In this document: positions 31,747-40,478 of the stretch, piece after piece
How positions within the stretch are numbered: the stretch's first letter is position 1
How the letters are laid out: the number at the start of each line of letters is the position of its first letter
Source: an uncultured Lachnospiraceae bacterium
Lineage (GTDB): Bacteria > Bacillota > Clostridia > Lachnospirales > Lachnospiraceae
Length of the DNA: 64,000 nt
Direction: 5' to 3'
Assembly (NCBI GenBank): GCA_910587295.1
Contig: CAJULP010000087.1
Span: 62,001 to 126,000, forward strand
Translations under genes and position numbers: made by a program
Notes under the pieces: generated by a model
Seen by the model: the letters and a program-made list of their open reading frames with translations, nothing else
Told to the model about the DNA's origin: nothing
Database searches by the model: none

Positions 31747-33030
31747 ATGAGCAGAGAGTACGCAAAAGAAACCATATGTATCCAGTCCGGGTGGAAGCCG
31801 AAGAACGGAGAACCTCGTGTGCTGCCGATCTATCAGAGCACAACCTATAAATATGAAACTTCTGAGCAGATGGGGAAACTGTTTGATCTGGAAGAGTCAG
31901 GATACTTTTATACCAGACTGCAAAACCCTACCAATGATTTTGTGGCGCAGAAGATCTGCGAATTGGAGGGTGGCGCGGCGGCAATGCTCACATCTTCCGG
32001 CCAGGCTGCAAATTATTATGCAGTCTTTAATATCTGTGAAGCAGGGTCTCATGTGGTGTTATCCTCTACGGTATATGGAGGAACCTTTAATCTTTTGACG
32101 GTGACAATGAAGAAGATGGGGATTGCGTGCACTATCGTGGATCCGGATGCGCCGGCGGAAGAGCTAAGCAAGGCGTTTCAGGAAAATACCCGGTGTGTGT
32201 TTGCGGAAACCATCGCAAATCCTGCGCTGGTAGTCCTTGATATTGAAAAGTTTGCGAAAGCAGCTCATTCCCATCAGGTTCCTCTTATTGTGGACAATAC
32301 CTTTGCAACGCCAATCAACTGTAATCCCTTTAAGTGGGGAGCGGATATCGTGACTCATTCCACCACCAAATATATGGATGGACATGCCATGAGCGTAGGC
32401 GGGGCGATCGTGGATTCAGGGAACTTTAACTGGAAAGCTCATGGGGATAAATTTCTGGGACTTTGCAGTCCGGACGAATCTTACCACGGGGTCACCTATG
32501 TGGATAAATTTGGCAAAGGGGCTTATATCACCAAGGCAACGGTGCAGCTGATGAGGGATTTAGGGTCGATCCAGTCGCCTCAAAACGCATTTCTTTTAAA
32601 TGTTGGCCTGGAAACCCTGCCGCTTAGGATGGAGCGGCACTGTCAAAACGCACGGCAGGTTGCAGAATATCTGGAAGAGCATGAAAAAGTGGCCTGGGTG
32701 AATTATCCGGGGCTTCCCGGCAACAAGTATTATGCGCTTGCACAAAAGTACATGGGCGGGATGACCTGCGGTGTGATCTCTTTTGGGCTAAAGGGCGGCA
32801 GGGCGGCTGCGGAACGGATGATGGATCACCTTGAGCTGGCAGCGATCGTAACCCATGTGGCGGATGCAAGGACTTGCGTGCTCCACCCGGCAAGCCATAC
32901 CCACAGGCAGATGACCGATGAACAGCTTGTGGAAGCCGGTGTTGCGCCGGATTTGATCCGGTTTTCCGTAGGGATTGAAAACGTGAAGGATATCATTGCG
33001 GATTTGGAGTATGCGTTAAGCTGTATATAA
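31747..33030 (+). CDS. O-acetylhomoserine sulfhydrylase-like PLP enzyme
   Basis: A 427-residue member of the Cys/Met metabolism PLP family. It shows TRLQNPTNDFVAQKICELEGG, SSGQAANYY, the aspartate of VDNTFATP, the PLP lysine in HSTTKYMDGH, and VHPAS-type seen as VLHPASHTHRQM near the end. The length and long form fit O-acetylhomoserine sulfhydrylase (MetY), which makes homocysteine from O-acetylhomoserine and sulfide, better than the shorter cystathionine enzymes. Cystathionine- or methionine-lyase activity cannot be excluded. It follows yebC by 17 bp with GGAAAAGGAG. Confidence 0.88.
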   Translation: MSREYAKETICIQSGWKPKNGEPRVLPIYQSTTYKYETSEQMGKLFDLEESGYFYTRLQNPTNDFVAQKICELEGGAAAMLTSSGQAANYYAVFNICEAGSHVVLSSTVYGGTFNLLTVTMKKMGIACTIVDPDAPAEELSKAFQENTRCVFAETIANPALVVLDIEKFAKAAHSHQVPLIVDNTFATPINCNPFKWGADIVTHSTTKYMDGHAMSVGGAIVDSGNFNWKAHGDKFLGLCSPDESYHGVTYVDKFGKGAYITKATVQLMRDLGSIQSPQNAFLLNVGLETLPLRMERHCQNARQVAEYLEEHEKVAWVNYPGLPGNKYYALAQKYMGGMTCGVISFGLKGGRAAAERMMDHLELAAIVTHVADARTCVLHPASHTHRQMTDEQLVEAGVAPDLIRFSVGIENVKDIIADLEYALSCI

Positions 33031-33041
33031 AAGGATTTAAG

Positions 33042-34244
33042 ATGAAAAAAGGAACATACAGGCTGCTGATGGGATTGTGGATCCTGGCGTTGATCGTGAC
33101 AAGGATAGTCTACTTTTCGTACAGCAGCCATAGTGTTGTAGATACATATGAATATTATGCCCATGCAATGATACAGCAGGACCGGGCTGCCCAGGATTTA
33201 TCCGGGGATGGTGTATCCTCCGGGATGGCGTATGCCTATACCCGGAACTTATCCGGGGTTTTAGCCTTTTTAGGAAACCGGATGGAGGTTCTTGGGGGAT
33301 ATCAGCTTATTTTGCAGATCGTCTGGATGATCTTTATTTTCCTGGGGGCCGGTTTTATCTTTGGAAGAATGGCGCAGATGCTTACCGGAACTATTTTAGC
33401 GGCATCTCCCTGGATCTTGGAGACCATATTTGTAGTTTCGCCGGAAAACTATTTTATGCTTGTGTTTTCCATTCTTTTTTGGGGGCTGGGAGTATTTTGT
33501 GGGGGCACGAAAAAGAATGCCGGTGAAAAAAGTGTTTTATGGGCAGTTTGGCTGATCCTGGTCTGTCTTGGGATGGGAATGCTCTGCGTATGGAACTATT
33601 TAGGATGGCTTTTGGCGCCTGTGGCAATCTGTGTCCTGGTGAAAAATAAAGGACATTTTTTCTATGGCAGTATTCTGGCAGCCGGTTTTTTTTGCGGTAT
33701 TCTGGCAACATTGCTTCGATATGCCAGATTGACCGGGCTTAGCCTGGGAGAGCAGTTTGCCTGGTGGACTGCCCCGTTAAAGGCGCTGCCTAAGCGGTGC
33801 CAGGATCTTTCGGTACAGATGGCGGCCTGGCTTTTATTTGCGGGGCTTGCGGGAGTGCTGGTGGCAATGATAACGGATCGTATCAATAAACGCAGGCTGA
33901 ATCACCTTCCGGATGAAGGAGGAGAAGAAGCGCCTGATGAGGAAACAAAACAAGTGAGGGAAGTGAAAGAAGTGAAGACACCCGAAAAGGAGGAGGAACC
34001 GGTACAGTACGTCATTGCGGCAGATGGAAGGAAAGTTGCCTTGCTGGAAAATCCCCTGCCCCTTCCTAAAAAACATGAAAAAAGGAAGATGGATTTTAAA
34101 TACCATGATGTTAACGGGAACATGCCGGAGCCGGTAAAAGAGCCCTTGCAGTCCGTTAAGGGATGGGTGGATCATGCGCCGGACGGAAGCGATTTCGATG
34201 ACTTCGATATAAAGATTCTTGAAAACGATGATTTTGATGTATAA
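33042..34244 (+). CDS. Polytopic membrane protein of unknown function with acidic tail
   Basis: A 400-residue protein with about seven hydrophobic segments between residues 8 and 280, starting RLLMGLWILALIVTRIVYF. The order of hydrophobic segments, with a polar extracellular loop after the first (SSHSVVDTYEYYAHAMIQQ), vaguely recalls dolichol-type glycosyltransferases, but I see no catalytic motif. The C-terminal 120 residues are cytoplasmic and charged, ending in an Asp/Phe-rich repeat (DFDDFDIKILENDDFDV). I do not recognise a named family. It is last of the run that began at 29589 and is followed by a terminator. Confidence 0.75.
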   Translation: MKKGTYRLLMGLWILALIVTRIVYFSYSSHSVVDTYEYYAHAMIQQDRAAQDLSGDGVSSGMAYAYTRNLSGVLAFLGNRMEVLGGYQLILQIVWMIFIFLGAGFIFGRMAQMLTGTILAASPWILETIFVVSPENYFMLVFSILFWGLGVFCGGTKKNAGEKSVLWAVWLILVCLGMGMLCVWNYLGWLLAPVAICVLVKNKGHFFYGSILAAGFFCGILATLLRYARLTGLSLGEQFAWWTAPLKALPKRCQDLSVQMAAWLLFAGLAGVLVAMITDRINKRRLNHLPDEGGEEAPDEETKQVREVKEVKTPEKEEEPVQYVIAADGRKVALLENPLPLPKKHEKRKMDFKYHDVNGNMPEPVKEPLQSVKGWVDHAPDGSDFDDFDIKILENDDFDV

Positions 34245-34266
34245 AAATCTGATATGGGAAAATACT

Positions 34267-34297
34267 AAAAAGGACTGCTTAACCGTAGTCTTTTTTT
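34267..34297 (+). terminator. Rho-independent terminator
   Basis: AAAAAGGACT (34267-34276) pairs with AGTCTTTTTT (34287-34296), one G-T pair included, around a 10-base loop; the 3' side is a run of seven T. It ends the run of genes from 29589 to 34244. Confidence 0.75.
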
Positions 34298-34340
34298 ATT
34301 TGATTTATTTTGAAATGTAATCCGAAAGGGAGGCCATGAT

Positions 34341-35027
34341 ATGTCAGGGAAAAAGGTTGAAGAAGAAAAACATAGAAGTGAACGAATAGAAGAGACCGGG
34401 CAGGTTACCTTAGACAAAAACGGGAAATCCCGCAATATCCATCTGATCTCTGTAATCGGGGAAGTGGAAGGGCATGATAATCTGGGAACAAATTCCAAGA
34501 CCACCAAGTATGAGCATATTCTGCCGGAGCTGGCCGCAATCGAGGACAGCTGTGAGATCGATGGTGTGTTGATCCTTTTAAATACCATGGGCGGGGATGT
34601 GGAAGCCGGGCTTGCCATTGCCGAGATGATCGCGTCTTTAAGTAAGCCTACCGTGTCGCTGGTGCTTGGAGGGAGTCATTCTATCGGAGTGCCGATTGCC
34701 GTAAGCACGGATTATTCTTTTATCGTACCTACGGGAACGATGGTGATCCATCCGGTGCGGATGAACGGGATGGTCATTGGCGTGCCCCAGACCTTTGATT
34801 ATTTCAGGCAGATTCAGAACAGGATTACCGGATTTGTGTGCAGCCATTGCCAGATCAATAAGGCAAGATTTGAAGAGCTGATGATGGAGACCGGTGTGCT
34901 TACCAAAGACGTAGGAACCATACTGGTAGGGGAAGAAGCCGTTTCGGAGGGGATCATTAATGAGACCGGCGGGATCAGCCAGGCTATGAAAAAGCTCCAT
35001 AGTATGATATCCAAGAAGAAAAAGTAG
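34341..35027 (+). CDS. ClpP-class serine protease, TepA-like
   Basis: A 228-residue protein of the ClpP/crotonase fold. It has NTMGGDVEAGLAIAEMI, the nucleophile Ser in LGGSHSIGVPIA, the His region MVIHPVRMNGM and an acid in the following helix; the order and spacing resemble Bacillus TepA (YmfB), a membrane-associated ClpP-like peptidase next to ftsK. The first 30 residues are charged and there is no membrane segment. As in Bacillus, the next gene is the DNA translocase. Substrates are unknown. GGGAGG precedes ATG 34341. Confidence 0.85.
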   Translation: MSGKKVEEEKHRSERIEETGQVTLDKNGKSRNIHLISVIGEVEGHDNLGTNSKTTKYEHILPELAAIEDSCEIDGVLILLNTMGGDVEAGLAIAEMIASLSKPTVSLVLGGSHSIGVPIAVSTDYSFIVPTGTMVIHPVRMNGMVIGVPQTFDYFRQIQNRITGFVCSHCQINKARFEELMMETGVLTKDVGTILVGEEAVSEGIINETGGISQAMKKLHSMISKKKK

Positions 35028-35033
35028 TGTTCC

Positions 35034-35074
35034 GGATTTGCACCGGCGGAAGGATGGTTACCCGGCGCAAATCC
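35034..35074. repeat. Inverted repeat downstream of the TepA-like gene
   Basis: GGATTTGC (35034-35041) and GCAAATCC (35067-35074) are perfect reverse complements, and CCGG occurs just inside both arms (35043-35046, 35062-35065). The hairpin begins 6 bases after the stop codon. No T-run follows, so it is not a standard terminator; RNA stabilisation or a protein site is possible. Confidence 0.55.
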
Positions 35075-35100
35075 AGAATATAAAAATGAAAATCTTAAGG

Positions 35101-35129
35101 GTGACAAGATTTAAGGAAGATGCTATACT
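35101..35129 (+). promoter_or_regulatory. Promoter of ftsK
   Basis: GTGACA (35101-35106), 17-bp spacer, TATACT (35124-35129), 48 bases before the start codon. It probably drives ftsK, fhs and folD, which follow at short spacing. Confidence 0.65.
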
Positions 35130-35177
35130 ATATAAGATTATGTAGGTATTAGACAAAGTACTGAAGGGGTTTTTTGT

Positions 35178-37892
35178 ATGGCACAGACCAGGAAAAGCAG
35201 TACAGGAAGAGGCACTTCTTCCAGTCGGAAAAAAAGTAATTCCAAAAGTAAAAGCAATCAAAAGACAAGTTCATCCCGCAATTATTCCAGAAAAAGCGAA
35301 CCTATGGACACGGCAATCAGAAACGAAGTGTTTTTGATTGTCCTGTTTGCGGTGGCGGTGTTTTTATTTGTGTGCAATTTTGGTGTGGCGGGCGTGTTTG
35401 GCGATACATTAAGTGACATGATGTTTGGCATTTTCGGGCTGACTGCATATGTGATGCCCCTGGTGCTTTTTGTTATGATTGCTTTTGGAACGATTAACAG
35501 CGGGAGCTTTATTGCTTTTCGGAAGCTGGCATCCGGTGTGGTGCTTGCGCTATTGGTGGGCGTGGTGTGTGAGTTTTTTACTGGCGCGCCGGCACGGGCG
35601 GAAAGCTACCAGATTCAGGAAATTTATAAAAGCTGCAGTGAAAACCACAACGGAGGCGGCGTGATCGGCGGTTCCCTGGCTTATTGTCTGCACCATTTTT
35701 TAGGTATGGCAGGCTCGGTCCTTTTAATCTTGGTGGCTGTGATCATTTCCTTAGTGATCTTGACGGAGAAATCCTTTGTATCAGGTGTGAAATCCGGTGG
35801 GAAGAAGATGTACCAGCGTTCCAAGGAGGATGCCGCGTACCGGAGAGAACGGGCAAGGATCCGGCGGGAAGAAATGGAAGAAGAAAGGCAGCGCAGATTA
35901 GAAGAAAAGCGCCTCCGCCAGGAAGAGATTGAGAATGAAAAGATCCTACGCATGGACAAGAAGGTTTCCGGCGTGATGATTGATACTTCCCTGATGGATC
36001 GTGAAAGGGAAGAAAAAGTCAGGGATGATATCCATGAGATCAACTTGACGGATTTTGAAGAACAGGCAGCGTATGTTGACGAAGAAGCGCAGGAAAGCAT
36101 TGATCAATTTGATCAGATCGTGATCCATACCGGAAATGATGAACTTTCGGAAATAGTTGTGCCTTATGAAGAGGAAGAATTTGAAAAAGCACAGGATGAG
36201 TGGATTGCACCTGTGGCGGATATGCGGGAAATACATAGTGATGTGCCCATAGGTTTGACGGAAAACACGTTTTCCATGGATGGGGAGGAAAAAGAGCCTG
36301 CCGTAAAAACGGCGCCAAGACAGATGATGGCGGCAGAACGTAAAAACACGGCAGAGGAAGGGACCGGAGCAGCCGAAGCAGACATTCAAAGCCCCATAAA
36401 GCCGGCGGCGCCAAAGAAATATCTTTTCCCACCGATCAGCAAATTGGTGAAGGGAAAAGGGAAAAACGGCGATTCGGCCAGGGAGCTTAAGGAAACGGCC
36501 CAAAGGCTGCAACAGACCCTGCAGACTTTTGGCGTCCGGGTGATGGTCACGGATATCAGCCAGGGGCCTGCGGTTACCCGGTTTGAACTGCAGCCGGAGC
36601 AGGGGGTTAAAGTCAGCAAGATTGTAGGGCTTTCGGATGATATTAAACTGAACCTGGCGGCAACGGATATCAGGATTGAGGCGCCTATCCCCGGAAAAGC
36701 GGCAGTTGGGATTGAGGTGCCGAATAAAGAAAACACCATGGTTGCCTTGCGTGATCTTTTGGAAAGCAAAGAATTTAAGGACTTCCCGTCCAATCTTGCG
36801 TTTGCGGTGGGAAAGGACATTGCCGGCAAGGTGGTGGTCTCGGATATTGCCAAGATGCCCCATATGCTGATTGCGGGAGCAACCGGTTCCGGTAAGTCGG
36901 TATGTATCAATACGTTGATCATGAGTATTTTGTATAAAGCCCGTCCGGATGATGTGAAGCTGATCATGGTGGATCCTAAGGTGGTAGAGCTCAGTGTCTA
37001 CAATGGGATTCCCCATTTGTTGATCCCGGTGGTGACGGATCCCAAGAAGGCGTCAGCGGCTCTTCAGTGGGGGGTTGCGGAAATGACGGATCGTTACCAG
37101 AAGTTTGCGGATTTTAATGTCCGGGACTTAAAAGGTTATAACCAAAAAGTAGAAGCCATGCGTGATGGCGGGGATCCGGAAGCACCGGGGAAACTGCCCC
37201 AGATCGTCATTATCGTGGATGAGCTTGCGGATCTGATGATGGTATGCCCCGGCGAAGTGGAGGAATCCATCTGCCGTCTGGCGCAGCTGGCAAGAGCAGC
37301 CGGAATCCATCTGATCATAGCGACCCAAAGACCTTCCGTGGATGTCATCACGGGGCTTATCAAAGCAAATATGCCAAGCAGGATTGCTTTTAGCGTGTCA
37401 AGCGGTGTGGATTCCCGTACCATTCTTGACATGAACGGTGCGGAGAAGCTTCTGGGAAAAGGTGATATGCTGTTTTATCCTCAGGGCTATAATAAACCGG
37501 CCAGGGTCCAGGGGGCGTTTGTGTCGGATAAGGAAGTTTCGGACGTGGTCGAGTTTTTGAAAAATCAGACTTTAGGGAATATTTATGATACGGATATCCA
37601 GGATAAGATATCCACTTACGGGGCAGGCACCGGGGCAGGAGCCGCAGGAGCTTCCCAGGATGGTTCGGACAGGGATCAGTATTTTCTGGAAGCGGCCAAG
37701 TTTATCATTGAGAAGGATAAAGCATCCATCGGCATGCTGCAGCGTGTCTTTAAAATCGGATTTAACAGAGCGGCCAGAATCATGGATCAGCTAAGCGAAG
37801 CAGGCGTGGTCGGGGAAGAAGAAGGCACGAAGCCGCGGAAAGTGCTTATGAGCATGGAACAGTTGGAACAGTACATAGAGGAGTCCTTATAA
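35178..37892 (+). CDS. ftsK: DNA translocase FtsK/SpoIIIE
   Basis: A 904-residue septal ATPase that pumps chromosomal DNA during division or into the forespore. Residues 1-45 are Ser/Lys-rich. Four or five membrane segments (about 50-200) follow, then a long charged linker (about 205-425), the alpha/beta motor (Walker A GATGSGKS, Walker B IVIIVDELADLMM, ATQRPSVDVITG) and a C-terminal winged-helix gamma domain (about 830-900; IIEKDKASIGMLQRVFKIGFNRA) that reads KOPS/SRS sites. Whether this copy is the vegetative SftA/FtsK or the sporulation SpoIIIE form cannot be told by eye. Its neighbours ClpP-like TepA and fhs are common around this gene in Clostridia. Confidence 0.95.
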   Translation: MAQTRKSSTGRGTSSSRKKSNSKSKSNQKTSSSRNYSRKSEPMDTAIRNEVFLIVLFAVAVFLFVCNFGVAGVFGDTLSDMMFGIFGLTAYVMPLVLFVMIAFGTINSGSFIAFRKLASGVVLALLVGVVCEFFTGAPARAESYQIQEIYKSCSENHNGGGVIGGSLAYCLHHFLGMAGSVLLILVAVIISLVILTEKSFVSGVKSGGKKMYQRSKEDAAYRRERARIRREEMEEERQRRLEEKRLRQEEIENEKILRMDKKVSGVMIDTSLMDREREEKVRDDIHEINLTDFEEQAAYVDEEAQESIDQFDQIVIHTGNDELSEIVVPYEEEEFEKAQDEWIAPVADMREIHSDVPIGLTENTFSMDGEEKEPAVKTAPRQMMAAERKNTAEEGTGAAEADIQSPIKPAAPKKYLFPPISKLVKGKGKNGDSARELKETAQRLQQTLQTFGVRVMVTDISQGPAVTRFELQPEQGVKVSKIVGLSDDIKLNLAATDIRIEAPIPGKAAVGIEVPNKENTMVALRDLLESKEFKDFPSNLAFAVGKDIAGKVVVSDIAKMPHMLIAGATGSGKSVCINTLIMSILYKARPDDVKLIMVDPKVVELSVYNGIPHLLIPVVTDPKKASAALQWGVAEMTDRYQKFADFNVRDLKGYNQKVEAMRDGGDPEAPGKLPQIVIIVDELADLMMVCPGEVEESICRLAQLARAAGIHLIIATQRPSVDVITGLIKANMPSRIAFSVSSGVDSRTILDMNGAEKLLGKGDMLFYPQGYNKPARVQGAFVSDKEVSDVVEFLKNQTLGNIYDTDIQDKISTYGAGTGAGAAGASQDGSDRDQYFLEAAKFIIEKDKASIGMLQRVFKIGFNRAARIMDQLSEAGVVGEEEGTKPRKVLMSMEQLEQYIEESL

Positions 37893-37905
37893 CAGGAGGT
37901 ATGTG

Positions 37906-39576
37906 ATGAAGACAGATATTCAAATTGCGCAGGAAGCGGTGCTTGACCCGATTACAAAAGTGGCGGCAAGCCTTCAGATCGGGGAAGATGACCTGGAACT
38001 TTACGGGAAATATAAAGCGAAGATATCCGACGGGTATCTGGAGCGGATGGGGGATCGTCCGGACGGGAAACTGATCCTGGTGACAGCCGTCAACCCAACC
38101 CCGGCAGGGGAGGGGAAGACCACCGTAAGCGTAGGTTTGGGACAGGCGCTTTCCAGGCTTGGGAAAAAGGCGGTGACGGTGTTAAGGGAGCCCTCTTTGG
38201 GTCCTTGCTTTGGCGTTAAGGGCGGCGCTGCCGGAGGGGGATATTCCCAGGTCGTGCCGATGGAAGATTTAAACCTTCACTTTACCGGGGATTTTCATGC
38301 CATAACCAGCGCAAATAATCTTCTGGCGGCTGTTTTGGATAACCATATCCAGCAGGGCAATGAGCTTGGCATTGACACAAGGAGCGTGGTCTGGAAACGC
38401 TGTCTGGATATGAATGACAGGGTCCTTCGGAATGTGGTAGTGGGCCTAGGGGCAAAAACCGACGGAACGGTAAGAGAAGATCATTTTGTGATTACCGTGG
38501 CATCGGAGATTATGGCAGTGCTCTGCCTTGCTTTGGATATGGCGGATTTAAAAGAGCGCTTAGGCAGGATCGTGGCTGCTTATAATTTCCAGGGCAAACC
38601 TGTGACGGCGGCAGATTTACATGCGGTAGGCGCTATGGCGGCGCTTTTAAAGGATGCCATGAAACCGAATCTGGTGCAGACACTTGAACATACGCCGGTA
38701 CTGGTGCATGGCGGTCCTTTTGCGAACATTGCCCATGGATGTAACTCTCTCCGGGCTACAAAGGCGGCCTTAAAGATGGCGGATTACGTGGTTACGGAGG
38801 CAGGCTTTGGCGCAGACTTAGGGGCTGAAAAGTTTTTTGACATTAAATGCAGGATTGGGAATCTGAAACCGGATGCGGTGGTTTTGGTGGCTACCATCCG
38901 TGCGCTGAAATATAACGGCGGCGTTTTAAAAGAGGATCTTTCCAAGGAAAATTTGGAGGCTCTTGAAAAAGGTATTGCCAATCTGGAAAAGCATATAGAA
39001 AATCTTAAAAAATATAAGGTTCCGGTGGTCGTGACCTTAAACAGCTTTGTGGCGGATACGGAAAAAGAGGTTTCTTTTGTGGAAGGGTTCTGTAAGAAAA
39101 TGGGCTGTGAATTTGCTCTTGCCAATGTCTGGGCCAAAGGCGGGGAAGGCGGAAAGCACCTGGCGGAACAGGTTCTTGCCACGTTAGAACAAAAAGACAG
39201 TGATTTTAGACCTTTATATGAAGATGAGATCAGCTTAAAAGAAAAGATAGAGACAGTGGCAAAAGAAGTATATGGGGCGAAGGATGTGGTCTATGCGGCA
39301 GCGGCGGCAAAGCAGCTTTCTCAGATAGAAGCCCTGGGATTTGGAAACCTGCCGGTATGCATTGCCAAAACCCAGTATTCTCTTTCTGACGATCCGGCGC
39401 TTCTTGGCAGGCCGGAAGGGTTTTCCATAACGGTCAGGGAGGCTTATGTCTCGGCGGGGGCAGGGTTTGTAGTGGTCTTGACCGGTGCGGTGATGACCAT
39501 GCCCGGTTTACCGAAAAAGCCGGCGGCATACGGGATCGACGTAAATGAAGACGGTGTGATCACCGGGCTGTTTTAA
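37906..39576 (+). CDS. fhs: Formate-tetrahydrofolate ligase
   Basis: Fhs joins formate to tetrahydrofolate with ATP, giving 10-formyl-THF; it is central to acetogenesis and to one-carbon supply in anaerobes. The 556-residue protein has the P-loop TPAGEGKTTVSVGLG, the EPSLGPCFGVKGGAAGGGY segment, FTGDFHAI and the C-terminal VLTGAVMTMPGLPKKPAA. The length is normal. ATG 37906 has AGGAGG at 6 bases; GTG 37903 is in frame but too close. It is between ftsK (13 bp) and folD (18 bp) and makes one functional unit with folD. Confidence 0.96.
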   Translation: MKTDIQIAQEAVLDPITKVAASLQIGEDDLELYGKYKAKISDGYLERMGDRPDGKLILVTAVNPTPAGEGKTTVSVGLGQALSRLGKKAVTVLREPSLGPCFGVKGGAAGGGYSQVVPMEDLNLHFTGDFHAITSANNLLAAVLDNHIQQGNELGIDTRSVVWKRCLDMNDRVLRNVVVGLGAKTDGTVREDHFVITVASEIMAVLCLALDMADLKERLGRIVAAYNFQGKPVTAADLHAVGAMAALLKDAMKPNLVQTLEHTPVLVHGGPFANIAHGCNSLRATKAALKMADYVVTEAGFGADLGAEKFFDIKCRIGNLKPDAVVLVATIRALKYNGGVLKEDLSKENLEALEKGIANLEKHIENLKKYKVPVVVTLNSFVADTEKEVSFVEGFCKKMGCEFALANVWAKGGEGGKHLAEQVLATLEQKDSDFRPLYEDEISLKEKIETVAKEVYGAKDVVYAAAAAKQLSQIEALGFGNLPVCIAKTQYSLSDDPALLGRPEGFSITVREAYVSAGAGFVVVLTGAVMTMPGLPKKPAAYGIDVNEDGVITGLF

Positions 39577-39594
39577 GGAAAGGGAGAATGGATT

Positions 39595-40437
39595 ATGGCA
39601 ATGACCATTGACGGGAAAGCTATTTCCCAAAGGATCAAGGATGAATTAAAAGAGCAGGCAGCTGCGCTGAAAAAACAGGGAATAAAGATTACATTGGCGG
39701 TGATACAGGTAGGGAATGACCCGGCTTCCACCGTGTACGTAAGGAATAAAAAGAAAGGCTGCGAATACATAGGGATAGAATCACTCTCCTATGAGCTGCC
39801 GGAAGAGACCACCCAGCAGGAGCTTCTTTCTCTGATCGGGGAATTGAACCGGAAAGAAGACGTGAGCGGGATTTTAGTCCAGCTTCCCCTGCCGGCCCAT
39901 ATTGACGAGGATAAAGTGATCCGAGCCATTGACCCGAAAAAGGACGTGGACGGGTTCCATCCCCAGAGCGTGGGCGCATTGTGCATCGGGCAGCCGGGAT
40001 TTGTGTCCTGTACCCCGGCAGGGATCATACAGTTATTAAAAAGAAGCAGTATTGAAATTGCGGGAAAAGAATGCGTAGTGCTTGGGCGGAGCAATATTGT
40101 AGGGAAGCCCATGGCTGTTTTGATGCTCCGTGAAAATGCCACGGTGACCATTGCCCATTCAAGGACCCGGGATTTAAAGGAAGTCACAAAAAGGGCGGAT
40201 ATTCTGATTGCGGCGGTAGGAAAGCCTAAGATGATCACGGCAGACTACGTGAAAGAAGGGGCGGTGGTCATTGATGTGGGAATCAATAGGGATGAAAACG
40301 GTAAGCTTTGCGGGGATGTGGATTTTGAATCAGTAGAGCCTTTGTGCAGCGCGATCACCCCGGTTCCGGGCGGAGTAGGACCCATGACGATAGCCATGCT
40401 CTTAAATAATTGTTTGGAATCCGTAAGGATGGACTGA
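39595..40437 (+). CDS. folD: Methylene-THF dehydrogenase/methenyl-THF cyclohydrolase
   Basis: FolD interconverts 5,10-methylene-, 5,10-methenyl- and 10-formyl-THF. The 280-residue sequence shows YVRNKKKGCEYIGI with the catalytic Lys, QLPLPAHIDE, DVDGFHPQSVG, the NADP loop VLGRSNIVGKPMA and PVPGGVGPMTIAMLL. It works directly after Fhs: formate to 10-formyl-THF to methylene-THF. ATG 39595 follows AAAGGGAG. Confidence 0.96.
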   Translation: MAMTIDGKAISQRIKDELKEQAAALKKQGIKITLAVIQVGNDPASTVYVRNKKKGCEYIGIESLSYELPEETTQQELLSLIGELNRKEDVSGILVQLPLPAHIDEDKVIRAIDPKKDVDGFHPQSVGALCIGQPGFVSCTPAGIIQLLKRSSIEIAGKECVVLGRSNIVGKPMAVLMLRENATVTIAHSRTRDLKEVTKRADILIAAVGKPKMITADYVKEGAVVIDVGINRDENGKLCGDVDFESVEPLCSAITPVPGGVGPMTIAMLLNNCLESVRMD

Positions 40438-40478
40438 TGTTTCAGCCGGATAGATAGAGGTAAAGGAGGAAGTCAGGT

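Noticed and set aside
31729..31747. SAM riboswitch or T-box before the sulfhydrylase gene
   Set aside because: The gap is only 17 bases; no room for a riboswitch.
35946..37016. Long antisense frame of 356 codons within ftsK
   Set aside because: It lies wholly opposite a well-supported ftsK, has no ribosome site or family motif, and its composition (rich in His, Arg, Ile, Phe) is what the reverse of Asp/Glu-rich coding sequence gives.
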